Shown here: piece by piece, positions 16,761 to 24,414 of the stretch
Layout: the number at the start of each line of letters is the position of its first letter
Numbering within the stretch: the stretch's first letter is position 1
Assembly: GCA_964568355.1 (NCBI GenBank)
Contig: CAZMRK010000305.1
Location: 1-31,878, forward strand
Length of the DNA: 31,878 bases
Source: JAJPJX01 sp964568355
GTDB taxonomy: Bacteria > Acidobacteriota > Terriglobia > Bryobacterales > Bryobacteraceae
Reading direction: 5' to 3'
The notes under the pieces: model-generated
Told to the model about the DNA's origin: nothing
Seen by the model: the letters and a program-made list of their open reading frames with translations, nothing else
The model's database searches: none
Translations under genes and position numbers: made by a program

Positions 16761-17992
16761 AGCCGTCCTCGCTGGCCGCGTGGGGGATCGTGGTGTGCCT
16801 TTGCGGCGTCGCCATCCTCAACTATCTCGACCGCCAGGTGGTGTTCAGCCTGTTTCCGGTGTTGCGGCACGAACTGAAGATGTCGGACGTGCAACTGGGC
16901 CTGATCGGCTCGGCCTTCCTGCTGGTCTATGGCGTGGTCAGTCTTTTCGCCGGATTGCTGGCTGTGCAGTGGGGCTTACGCCGGACGATCCTGCTCAGCC
17001 TGGCCATCTGGTCGGTGGTGATCCTGGTCAGCGGCTTCGTGCGCAGCGGGACGGAATTGATTGCGCTGCGGGCGTTGATGGGTTCGAGCGAGGCGTTCTA
17101 TATGCCGGCCGGGCTGGCGTTTGTCATGCTGCTGCACGGCGAAGCCACGCGCAGCCGGGCCACGGCCCTGCATCAAAGCGGAAACCATATCGGCATGGTC
17201 GCGGGCGGCACGCTGGGCGGCTGGTTCGCGGAGCACTGGAGCTGGCGCTCGGGGTTCTTCGTATTGGGCGCGGTGGGCATTGTGTATGCGGGCTTTTTGG
17301 CCGTGGTGTTCCGGCGCCTTACTCCTCCCGAGACCGCTCTCGATGCGCCGCGCATGAAAGTCCGGGAGCTGGCGCGCGTGCTGATCGCGCTGCGCGGGTA
17401 TCCCGCCATGCTGGCGGTGTTCTGTCTCTACAGCGCCGCCGGCTGGATTGTTCTGGCATGGATGCCGCTGTATCTCTATGAGAAGTTCCACATGGGATTG
17501 GTGGAGGCCGGCTTCTCGGCGACGTTCTACTTCAACGTGGGATCGTTTACCGGGATCTTTCTGGGCGCATGGGCCTCCGACCGGCTGGCGGTGCGCCAGG
17601 CGTCTGCGCGCCTCCGGCTGCCGGCCGCGGGATTCCTGTGCTCGGCGGTGTTCCTGTTTGCCGCGGCGTTTGCGGAATCCCGCACGGTCGCCTTGGCGGG
17701 GCTGGCGATCTTCGGATTTGGCCGCGGGATGTACGATTGCAGCACCATGCCGCTTCTTTGCATGATTGCTCCGCGGGATCTGCGGGCGGGGGGCTACGGG
17801 GTTTTCAACTGCGCGGGCTGCCTGACCGGAGCGGTTATGACGGCATTGGCCGGATGGCTCAAGGCGGGCTTCGGCCTGGCCGGCTCCATTGAGGCCAGCG
17901 CGGCTGGATTGCTGCTAGCCGCATGGCTGATGTGGAAACCGATCACCGCGGCGACCCGGCCGGTTGCGGCGGCTGGCGGGCCTCTTCCGTAA
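16757..17992 (+). CDS. Major facilitator superfamily transporter
   Basis: 411 residues from ATG 16757, which shares ATGA with the preceding hydrolase stop; ATG 16739 in the same frame would overlap more. Twelve hydrophobic segments can be read, with a central cytoplasmic loop near residues 190-215. NYLDRQ (22-27) in helix 1 is typical of the sugar-acid/anion-cation symporter branch. The loop 2-3 motif reads GLLAVQWGLRR, where the usual Asp is Val. Another DRLAVRQ loop follows in the second half. It most likely imports an organic anion released by the upstream hydrolases into the cytoplasm, where the aldolase acts. Substrate is inferred only from context. Confidence 0.88.
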   Translation: MKPSSLAAWGIVVCLCGVAILNYLDRQVVFSLFPVLRHELKMSDVQLGLIGSAFLLVYGVVSLFAGLLAVQWGLRRTILLSLAIWSVVILVSGFVRSGTELIALRALMGSSEAFYMPAGLAFVMLLHGEATRSRATALHQSGNHIGMVAGGTLGGWFAEHWSWRSGFFVLGAVGIVYAGFLAVVFRRLTPPETALDAPRMKVRELARVLIALRGYPAMLAVFCLYSAAGWIVLAWMPLYLYEKFHMGLVEAGFSATFYFNVGSFTGIFLGAWASDRLAVRQASARLRLPAAGFLCSAVFLFAAAFAESRTVALAGLAIFGFGRGMYDCSTMPLLCMIAPRDLRAGGYGVFNCAGCLTGAVMTALAGWLKAGFGLAGSIEASAAGLLLAAWLMWKPITAATRPVAAAGGPLP

Positions 17993-18168
17993 AGCTCCGA
18001 ACGACGATAGCGGCGCGTGTGAGGAATGCTACCGGGCCGGAATGGGTCAGCACAGGCCAGACGGAACCGTTTTCCGAAAATCGGCCAAAATGGAAACTGG
18101 CAGATGGAGTTTCGCAGAAGATTGTTGGCTGCGCCGTGAAGCGCAAAATCGGGCGAGAGTAACCGGCT

Positions 18169-19134
18169 ATGGAGTGGGCACCGAACAAAGATGCCTTGCG
18201 CGGCCGCGTGGCTGTCGTCGCGGGTGCGACGCGAGGCGCCGGCCGCGGCATTGCCGCAGCGCTGGGGGAAGCCGGGGCGACCGTGATTTGCACCGGCCGC
18301 ACCACGAGGTCAACCAGGTCCGAGTACAACCGGCCGGAGACGATCGAAGAGACTGCCGAATTGGTGACGCACCTGGGCGGAGTGGGAATTGCCGTCGCAG
18401 CGGATCATCTGGAGGCGGGCCAGGTGCAAAGACTGGCCGAGCGAATCCGGAAGGACTACGGCCACATCGATGTGCTGGTCAACGATATCTGGGGCGCCGA
18501 AGTGTTGAAAGGCGGAGCGGCAGACTGGAACACGCCGATCTGGAAGCACGACCTCCCGGTTGGCCTCCGCATCCTGCGGCTCGCCATTGACACACATCTG
18601 GCTACTTCCCACTATCTTCTTCCTCTCCTGATCGACAAGCCGGGCGGGCTGCTGGTGGAGGTAACGGACGGCACCGTGGAATACAACGCATCGCATTACC
18701 GGATCTCCGTGTACTATGACCTGGCGAAGACGGCGGTAAACCGGCTGGCCTTCTCGCAGGGGCACGAACTGGAACCGTACGGAGCCACCGCGATCGCGAT
18801 TACCCCCGGGTGGCTTCGCTCCGAAATGATGCTGGAGCACTTCGGCGTTTCCGAAGAGAACTGGCGGGACGCCCTGAAGCCGGCCGGAGATGCCGCCCAG
18901 CCGGCCGCTCCCCCCGGTTTTGCTCTGTCCGAATCGCCCCGGTATGCCGGGCGCGCGGTGGTTGCCCTGGCGAGCGATCCGGGCAGGTCGAGATGGAACA
19001 GGAAATCGGTGAGCTCCGGGGAACTCGCAAAGGTCTACGGTTTTCGGGATGTGGACGGATCGCAACCGGACGTCTGGCGATATATGGCGGTTGAAGAGTC
19101 CGGGCGCGAGGCGAATCTCGAAGACTTCCGGTGA
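18169..19134 (+). CDS. Short-chain dehydrogenase/reductase (SDR), atypical active site
   Basis: 321 residues from ATG 18169. The nucleotide-binding glycine motif is GATRGAGRG (19-27), followed by VICTGRTTRS, whose Arg favours NADP(H). VNDIWGAE replaces the classic NNAG (105 onward). The catalytic Tyr-x-x-x-Lys is Y183-D-L-A-K187. The normal active-site Ser, 13 residues before the Tyr, is absent; Thr166-Asp167 lie nearby. These features match an unusual bacterial SDR subgroup with the NDIWG motif rather than the classical family. The C-terminal ~60 residues are extra. It is separated from the MFS gene by 176 bases that contain no gene, so it may have its own promoter. It faces the dioxygenase gene with 14 bases between stops. 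Confidence 0.85.
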   Translation: MEWAPNKDALRGRVAVVAGATRGAGRGIAAALGEAGATVICTGRTTRSTRSEYNRPETIEETAELVTHLGGVGIAVAADHLEAGQVQRLAERIRKDYGHIDVLVNDIWGAEVLKGGAADWNTPIWKHDLPVGLRILRLAIDTHLATSHYLLPLLIDKPGGLLVEVTDGTVEYNASHYRISVYYDLAKTAVNRLAFSQGHELEPYGATAIAITPGWLRSEMMLEHFGVSEENWRDALKPAGDAAQPAAPPGFALSESPRYAGRAVVALASDPGRSRWNRKSVSSGELAKVYGFRDVDGSQPDVWRYMAVEESGREANLEDFR

Positions 19135-19148
19135 GGAGCCGCTGCCGA

Positions 19149-20000
19149 CTATCGCGAGGGCCGGTCGGAGAGGCTACCCGCGCTCTTGTCCTTATTCGGA
19201 TCGAGCCAGGCTACATCGGAGGTGCCGCCTCCGAAATCCTTCGCACCGACCTCCAGAATCATGGCATCGTCCACTTTGTGGAGCGGGGTGTAACGCGGGT
19301 GGTGGGAGTCCTTGTAGGGATCGTTCCGCGCGGCATTGTAGCAGCAGATCATCGACCAGCGGGGGCGGTCCGAGTGGTTCTGGTCGCTGCGATGCAGGAG
19401 GTTGGCGTCGAAGAACACCGCGTCGCCGGGCTCCATTTCGACGTGCACGAGCTCGAGGCGCTTGGAGAGCTCGCGGACCCGCTCCGGATCGGCGCCCGCC
19501 TGGTCGCCGGTCAGGGTATGCTCGACCCGGCCGGCGAGGTGTGACCCCTTGAGCACCTGAAGGCAGCCGTTTTCTTTGGTGGCGGGGTCGACCGCAATAA
19601 AGACGCTGGTGAGCAGCGGGAAGAGCACGCCATTCTGGTACCAATAGCCATAATCCTGGTGCCACGCCCAGGCTCCGCCCACGCGCGGCTCTTTCATGAT
19701 CATCTTCGAGTGGTAATGGTAGACTTCTCCGCCCAGCAACGCCTCGGCGGAGTCGACCAGGGAGCGGCAGCGCGCGAACATCCCATAAATGCCGTCGCCC
19801 GGATGGTTCCAGAGCGAGAGACGGACGACTCCGCCCTGATCGTCGGCCCGGCCGAAAGAGTGCTGGTCCAGCGCGCGGTCGGCTTTGGCCGATTGCCGCA
19901 GGAGCTCGATTTCCCGGGTGCTGAACATGCCGCGGACCAGGAGAAAACCGTCTTCGCGATATTTGCTGACTTCCGGTTGGTTGAGTGGTCCTCTTGCCAT
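19149..20000 (-). CDS. Phytanoyl-CoA dioxygenase (PhyH)-family Fe(II)/2-oxoglutarate oxygenase
   Basis: 283 residues from ATG 20000, with AGGGGAG 8 bases upstream. The iron-binding facial triad is visible: H114 and D116 in WHQDYGY and H203 in LLHRSD. R212 or R214 (SDRPRW) would hold 2-oxoglutarate. The HWHQDY-like context and GCLQVLKGSH resemble ectoine-hydroxylase and related PhyH proteins. The family hydroxylates small molecules in the cytoplasm using O2 and 2-oxoglutarate. The substrate is unknown; no ectoine genes are near. It lies tail-to-tail with the SDR gene, which could act on a hydroxylated product. The full length is normal for the family. Confidence 0.9.
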   Translation of the reverse strand: MARGPLNQPEVSKYREDGFLLVRGMFSTREIELLRQSAKADRALDQHSFGRADDQGGVVRLSLWNHPGDGIYGMFARCRSLVDSAEALLGGEVYHYHSKMIMKEPRVGGAWAWHQDYGYWYQNGVLFPLLTSVFIAVDPATKENGCLQVLKGSHLAGRVEHTLTGDQAGADPERVRELSKRLELVHVEMEPGDAVFFDANLLHRSDQNHSDRPRWSMICCYNAARNDPYKDSHHPRYTPLHKVDDAMILEVGAKDFGGGTSDVAWLDPNKDKSAGSLSDRPSR

Positions 20001-20111
20001 CTGTATTGCTCCCCTTCTGTAAGATTAGTCTGGAATGCGGGTCGTGTGCAGAGTGGCTGGGAGTCTGGTGGTACGAGTGTGAGTGCGGTTGTCGGCTCGG
20101 TTACGGGGCTA

Positions 20112-20193
20112 GAAAAAATACGGGGACACGGCTGTCGCGCATTGCAGAGGAACGAGTTGGAGTCGCTTGCCCGCAGTGTCCCCGGATTTTTTC
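20112..20193. repeat. REPIN-like inverted repeat
   Basis: GAAAAAATACGGGGACAC (20112-20129) is repeated in reverse complement as GTGTCCCCGGATTTTTTC (20176-20193), 18-base arms with one mismatch and a 46-base spacer. The A-tract plus GGGGACA core resembles the ends of REP sequences mobilised by IS200-like REP-associated transposases; that comparison is from memory. It sits in the 254-base gap between the dioxygenase and the quinoprotein gene. No transposase is in the window, so it would be a non-autonomous copy. Confidence 0.7.
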
Positions 20194-20254
20194 GAGTGTC
20201 GACGGGGCGGCTGTGGTGCAGTACACTGGCTGAATTAACCGGCAAGGCACCCAG

Positions 20255-22570
20255 ATGGAAACAACCCTTCGTTGCATTTGCGCACTTTTTCTGCTGAGCG
20301 CTGCGGGATTGGCGCAATCCCCTTCCCTCGCCGAGGTGAGGAACACGTACGCGAAACTTTGCTCCGGCTGTCATGGGATCGATGCCCGCGGCACGCAGCA
20401 GGGGCCGGGGCTGGCGGGAAACCTGTCGGTCAAACGGAAGTCCAGGGAGTCGCTGCGCAATGTGATTCGCCAGGGAATCCCGGCGGCGGGAATGCCGGCG
20501 TTCGATCTGCCGGCCGGGACGATTGATGCACTTGCCGGACTGGTCGTGTCGCTCAATGCGTCCGCCGCGGAAACCGAAGTTGCGGGCGACCCGGCAGCCG
20601 GGCGGCAGTTTTTCTTCGGCGAGGGGAAATGCGCTTCCTGCCACATGGTCTCCGGGAGCGGCGCACCGATCGGCCCCGATTTGTCGGATGTCGCGCTCTC
20701 CATGACCGTCGACCAGCTTCGCGAGGCGCTGCTCCATCCGGATGCACGCGTCGCGCCCGGCTACGGACTGGTGACGCTCCAACTCCGCGACGGACACACG
20801 CTGCGCGGATTTGCGCGCGGAAGGTCCCGCTTCGAGATGACGGTGCAGGACCTGAACGGCCGGTTCCATCCTTTGTCTCTCGACCAGGTCAGCCGCGTGA
20901 CCGAAGAGAAATCCTCCTGGATGCCAGCGGTCCACGCTTCCGCGGGCGAATTGCAGAACCTCCTTGCTTTCCTGAGCAGGCTGACCGGAGTAAAGCCGCA
21001 GGCGGTCATCCAACCAGGTCCGCCGGCAGCGGGCAGCGTGGAGTTCTCCAAAATCCTGGATCCCAAGCCGGGCGAATGGCTAACCTACAACGGCAACCTC
21101 AACGGAAACCGATATAGCCGTTTGACAGAGATCAACACTACCAACATTCACAAGCTCGCGCTCAAATGGAGCTTCTCCATTCCCTTGTGGTCACAGTTCC
21201 TGCCGGATACGCCTTATTTCCGGGAGAACATGCGCTATTTCGGGCTGGAAACCGTGCCGCTGGTCTGCGAAGGCATTATGTATGTGACCGGACCGAACCA
21301 GGTTTTTGCGCTCGACGCGCGCACCGGGCTGGAGATCTGGCACTATTCGCGGCCCCGTACGACGGGGCTGGTTTCGGACGCATCCCTGGGCATCAACCGC
21401 GGCGTAGCCATTCTCGGAGACAACGTCTTCCTGGTCACGGACAACGCGCATCTGATTGCGCTCAACCGAGTCACGGGGCGCCTGGCGTGGGAAGTAGTGA
21501 TGCCGGATGAGCCCCAGCGCTACGGAGGGACGGTCGCGCCGCTGGCCCTCAAGGACATGGTGATTGCCGGTGTGGCCGGCGGGGATTGGGGAATTCGCGG
21601 ATTTCTGGACGCCTACAAAGCCTCCACCGGGGAACGTGTGTGGCGGCACTGGACGGTGCCCGGGCCGGGCGATCCCGGCTTCGAGACCTGGAAAGGAACG
21701 GCTTTCAAGCTGGGAGGCGGCTCCACCTGGCTGACCGGCTCTTATGACTCGGCGACAGACACGCTCTTCTGGGCCACGGGCAATCCCTGGCCGGATTCCG
21801 ACGATCGGGAGCGCGGCGGCGACAACCTGTTCACCAATTGCGTGCTGGCGCTCGACCCCGCGACCGGAGCCACGAAATGGTATTACCAGTTCACGCCACA
21901 CGACGTACATGACTGGGACGCCACCGAGCCGAATGTCCTGATCGATACGAACTATCAGGGGCAGCCGCGGAAGCTCCTTTTGAACGCCAACCGCAACGGG
22001 TTTTTCTACGTTTTCGATCGCACAAACGGCCGCCTGCTGCTGGCGAAATCCTTCATGCACCGCATCACGTGGGCGAGCGGGATCGGCCCGGATGGACGAC
22101 CGATCCTGCTGCCTCCATCCGATTTGAGCTGCCCGGATCACGCCACCAACTGGAACGGCACGGCATACAGCCCGCTCACCAAACTTTATTACGTCATGGC
22201 CACGGAGAAATGCTCCCTCCGTCTTTCTCCGGGAAGCTGGAAGAACGCGCGTCCACCACTCGAGCCGGGAACCAAGTACCTGCGCGCGCTCGATATCGAG
22301 ACAGGCAAGATTGCCTGGGAAATTCCGCAGGTCGGGCCGGTGGACGGCAAAAGAGTGGCCGGCATTCTGGCTACGGCCGGAGGCCTGCTCCTTTATGGGG
22401 ATCCGAGCGGCACCTTCCTGGCAGCGGACCAGCGGGACGGAAAGACTTTGTGGCGGATGCCGCTGAACGCCACCATCAAGACATCGCCCATTACGTATTC
22501 GGTGGATGGAGAACAGTTCGTCGCGCTTGCGGCGGGATCGAACATTCTGGTCTTTGGCCTGCCGCGATAG
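20255..22570 (+). CDS. Quinoprotein (PQQ-type) dehydrogenase with two N-terminal haem c domains
   Basis: 771 residues from ATG 20255 with AAGG about 8 bases upstream. The signal peptide is about residues 1-20. Haem domain 1 has CSGCH (36-40) and a probable axial Met in AAGMPAF (M80). Haem domain 2 has CASCH (126-130) and ends with SSWMP (M223); its APGYGLVTLQLRDGHTLRG stretch is typical of the planctomycete-type haem-binding domain (TIGR02603-like). The eight-bladed quinoprotein propeller starts at WLTYNGNLNGNRYS (275 onward) and includes GDNLFTNCVLALDPATGATKW and FTPHDVHDWDATEPN. I do not see the vicinal Cys-Cys pair that contacts PQQ in classical alcohol dehydrogenases; the matching stretch reads ASLGINRGVA. 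It would oxidise a substrate in the periplasm and pass electrons along its own haems. Real PQQ binding is uncertain. Confidence 0.88.
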   Translation: METTLRCICALFLLSAAGLAQSPSLAEVRNTYAKLCSGCHGIDARGTQQGPGLAGNLSVKRKSRESLRNVIRQGIPAAGMPAFDLPAGTIDALAGLVVSLNASAAETEVAGDPAAGRQFFFGEGKCASCHMVSGSGAPIGPDLSDVALSMTVDQLREALLHPDARVAPGYGLVTLQLRDGHTLRGFARGRSRFEMTVQDLNGRFHPLSLDQVSRVTEEKSSWMPAVHASAGELQNLLAFLSRLTGVKPQAVIQPGPPAAGSVEFSKILDPKPGEWLTYNGNLNGNRYSRLTEINTTNIHKLALKWSFSIPLWSQFLPDTPYFRENMRYFGLETVPLVCEGIMYVTGPNQVFALDARTGLEIWHYSRPRTTGLVSDASLGINRGVAILGDNVFLVTDNAHLIALNRVTGRLAWEVVMPDEPQRYGGTVAPLALKDMVIAGVAGGDWGIRGFLDAYKASTGERVWRHWTVPGPGDPGFETWKGTAFKLGGGSTWLTGSYDSATDTLFWATGNPWPDSDDRERGGDNLFTNCVLALDPATGATKWYYQFTPHDVHDWDATEPNVLIDTNYQGQPRKLLLNANRNGFFYVFDRTNGRLLLAKSFMHRITWASGIGPDGRPILLPPSDLSCPDHATNWNGTAYSPLTKLYYVMATEKCSLRLSPGSWKNARPPLEPGTKYLRALDIETGKIAWEIPQVGPVDGKRVAGILATAGGLLLYGDPSGTFLAADQRDGKTLWRMPLNATIKTSPITYSVDGEQFVALAAGSNILVFGLPR

Positions 22571-22607
22571 CCGCCGGGAGGGGCTTCCACGCTCCATCCC
22601 CGGCGGC
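22570..22607. terminator. GC hairpin in convergent gap, possible bidirectional terminator
   Basis: GCCGCCGGG (22570-22578) pairs perfectly with CCCGGCGGC (22599-22607) around a 20-base loop. It fills most of the 44-base gap between two genes that converge. No T-run follows on either strand, so it is not a classic intrinsic terminator, but the position suits transcription stop or mRNA end protection. Confidence 0.5.
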
Positions 22608-22614
22608 TGCCTCA

Positions 22615-23310
22615 TCAGGCGGGACGCTCGAAAGTGCCGGGACTGTTTGGAGTCGCGCGCCACTGCGGCGTACGTTCCCGGCTTGCGGCGGCCAACGCGC
22701 GCCGTACACCGGCGACATCCAGGTCCGCGGTGTAGACCGGGGTGCCGGGTTGCTGCCTCCAGGATTCATCCAATCCGCCTGCGTCCACGCCATCGAAGCC
22801 CAGTTCGTCTAGCAGACCGAGCACAACAGCTTTTGCTTTCGGGTCGTCGCCCGACACCGGCAAGGCGAAACGGCCGGGACTGCCCGCGGGACGGCCGTAG
22901 TTCATCAAGTGCTCGGCGTAGATGTTGTTGAAGACCTTGATCACGGGCCGGCCAATCTGCTTTTCCACCCAGCGGCTTTCCAGCGTCCCGGCTTCGATCT
23001 CTTCAAGCCGGCCGTCTCGCTCCCGCGGATAGTAGTTGCCGGTATCGATCACCACGACATCGTTGGGAACACCGGCGAACAGATCCTTGGGCAGGCCACC
23101 AACCTTAGCCAGAGGGATGGTGACCACTACCACCTGGCCAGACCGCGCTGCTTCGTGGGCGGTGACCGCTTTGGCGCCGGTCTCGCGCGCCAGTTCTTTG
23201 AGGGATTCCGGTCCGCGCGAGTTGGCAACGAATACCTCATGTCCCAATGCGGTGAACCGGCGTGTGAGTGTGCCGCCGATTTGGCCGGCACCAATGATGC
23301 CAATCTTCAT
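22615..23310 (-). CDS. F420-dependent-NADP-oxidoreductase-like NAD(P)-binding protein
   Basis: 231 residues from ATG 23310, with AGGAG 5 bases upstream; the frame stays open further upstream but without support. MKIGIIGAGQIGGTL (1-15) is a Rossmann dinucleotide site, and ANSRGPESL after the second strand favours NADP(H). VVVVTIPLAKV, DTGNYYPRERDG, VIKVFNNIYAEHL and LPVSGDDPKAK match the family of F420H2:NADP oxidoreductase-like proteins (Pfam F420_oxidored). Many members outside archaea and actinobacteria do not use F420. It has no signal peptide, so it is cytoplasmic. It is a single gene converging on the quinoprotein gene. Its substrate is unknown. Confidence 0.88.
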   Translation of the reverse strand: MKIGIIGAGQIGGTLTRRFTALGHEVFVANSRGPESLKELARETGAKAVTAHEAARSGQVVVVTIPLAKVGGLPKDLFAGVPNDVVVIDTGNYYPRERDGRLEEIEAGTLESRWVEKQIGRPVIKVFNNIYAEHLMNYGRPAGSPGRFALPVSGDDPKAKAVVLGLLDELGFDGVDAGGLDESWRQQPGTPVYTADLDVAGVRRALAAASRERTPQWRATPNSPGTFERPA

Positions 23311-23638
23311 GTGTGCTCCTGAGTGGACGGCGGGAGGCTTGCGCTCCCACGGCCGCCCTAAAAATACGATGCAGGAGATGGGGCGCGCGTCGCAGCGCCC
23401 GCTTCCAGGAATCGCGGACAGCTTCGGCCGCCTCGATCCGGACGATGCTCGCCAGCCGGAAGTGGGTCGTGTTGAGGGTACTTGAACGTTTGGCGCGCCT
23501 GCTGATATCCTCGGAGTGCGGTGGAGTCCGCATAACCGTCGCCCGCCTGGCGACCAATGACTCCTACAGGGAAAAGGAACTGTAGGGCATTGGTCTCGAC
23601 CTGTTTTCCCTGCTGGTTCCTGCATCGGCGAACGGAAT
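23311..23638. other. 328-base intergenic region upstream of ppa
   Basis: Lies between the divergently read NADP-binding protein and pyrophosphatase genes. It contains the hairpin at 23554-23593 and presumably promoters for both genes. Short frames on both strands show no recognisable protein. No clear -35/-10 pair stood out. Confidence 0.6.
23554..23593 (+). repeat. Hairpin upstream of ppa, related to one downstream
   Basis: CCAATG (23554-23559) pairs with CATTGG (23588-23593) and CCTACAG (23563-23569) with CTGTAGG (23580-23586), leaving a GGAAAAGGAA loop. It begins ATGACTCCTA (23557-23566), the same ten bases as the hairpin after ppa. It lies 46 bases before the ppa start and may be a leader structure or a dispersed repeat. 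Confidence 0.55.
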
Positions 23639-24247
23639 ATGCAAATTGCCCCATCACTTCCAAGAACCAACCTCTGGGACATCGATCCCGGCCCAAGTTG
23701 TCCATCCATGGTCCGAGCCGTCACGGAGATCGGCAGGAATTCGACAAACAAGTACGAGTACGATCCCGAAGCGGGGCTCTTCCGCCTCGATCGCGTTCTT
23801 TACGCGCCCATGCACTTTCCGGGCGATTACGGATTCATACCGGGCACAATTGCAGAAGATGGAGAGCCTCTGGATGTCTTGACGCTCGTTCAGGAGCCCA
23901 GTTTTCCGGGCTGCATCTCCTGGATTCGTCCGGTCGGAATGCTGGATCTCGTCGAGGAGAGCGAAATCGATCACAAAGTCCTCGCCGTCGGAAGCAGACA
24001 TCCGGTCTACGGCTCTATTCAGCACCTTGGCGACGTGTCTCCGCATGTGCTCACGGAGGTTCAGCACTTCTTCGAGATCTATAAGGAACTTGAGGGCAGC
24101 GGCGCCAGAGCCAAGGGGTGGCGAGACAGGACGGAGGCGCAGGACACGATCCGCGAAGCGCGGGAACGCTGGCTGGCAAAACGAACGCAGCACAGGCAGG
24201 ATGCGCAGGCCACGCCGGTTCCGGCGCCGGAGACCGCTGCAAACTGA
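23639..24247 (+). CDS. ppa: Inorganic pyrophosphatase (family I), with Asp-to-Glu changes at the active site
   Basis: 202 residues from ATG 23639; the ribosome binding site is weak. The protein hydrolyses pyrophosphate to phosphate in the cytoplasm, pulling biosynthetic reactions forward. E30, K38 and E40 (NKYEYD) match the E. coli metal- and phosphate-binding residues E20, K29 and E31. YAPMHFPGDYGFIPGT is the conserved strand region. The signature loop reads E-D-G-E-P-L-D-V: D74 and D79 match E. coli D65 and D70, but E76 replaces D67. D111 and K113 match D102 and K104, while E106 appears to replace D97. The C-terminal tail (about 175-202) is Ala/Gln-rich and extra. It is a single gene, with 167 bases before the GTPase gene. 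Confidence 0.92.
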   Translation: MQIAPSLPRTNLWDIDPGPSCPSMVRAVTEIGRNSTNKYEYDPEAGLFRLDRVLYAPMHFPGDYGFIPGTIAEDGEPLDVLTLVQEPSFPGCISWIRPVGMLDLVEESEIDHKVLAVGSRHPVYGSIQHLGDVSPHVLTEVQHFFEIYKELEGSGARAKGWRDRTEAQDTIREARERWLAKRTQHRQDAQATPVPAPETAAN

Positions 24248-24306
24248 TGCGATAATGAGATCAAAGGTGTTGGAGTTCACCTCTGACCGCCCTGTTGGGC
24301 AGATGA

Positions 24307-24335
24307 CTCCTATGAGGGATTTTCCTCGATAGGAG
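24307..24335 (+). repeat. Hairpin downstream of ppa, possible terminator or dispersed repeat
   Basis: CTCCTATGAGG (24307-24317) pairs with CCTCGATAGGAG (24324-24335), a stem of 11 pairs with one bulged base and a short loop. ATGACTCCTA (24303-24312) repeats the start of the hairpin before ppa. It is 60 bases past the ppa stop and not followed by a T-run. It could end ppa transcription or be a copy of an interspersed element. Confidence 0.5.
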
Positions 24336-24414
24336 TTCCAGCCGATCGCAGGAATCCCAAATCCGCATTCGAAGACAAGCCCCGTTCGCAGGAAACGAGG
24401 CCAGGGAGACGCGC

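Noticed and set aside
18070..18080. Palindrome TTTTCCGAAAA between the MFS and SDR genes
   Set aside because: Only five-base arms; such a short match is expected by chance and no promoter boxes flank it convincingly.
21191..22663. Long open frame (about 490 codons) on the minus strand
   Set aside because: It lies opposite the quinoprotein dehydrogenase, whose domains and haem motifs are clear; no motif is seen in the antisense product.
23237..23557. Small minus-strand open frame before the NADP-binding protein gene
   Set aside because: It overlaps the start of that gene in another frame, has no ribosome binding site, and shows no recognisable fold.
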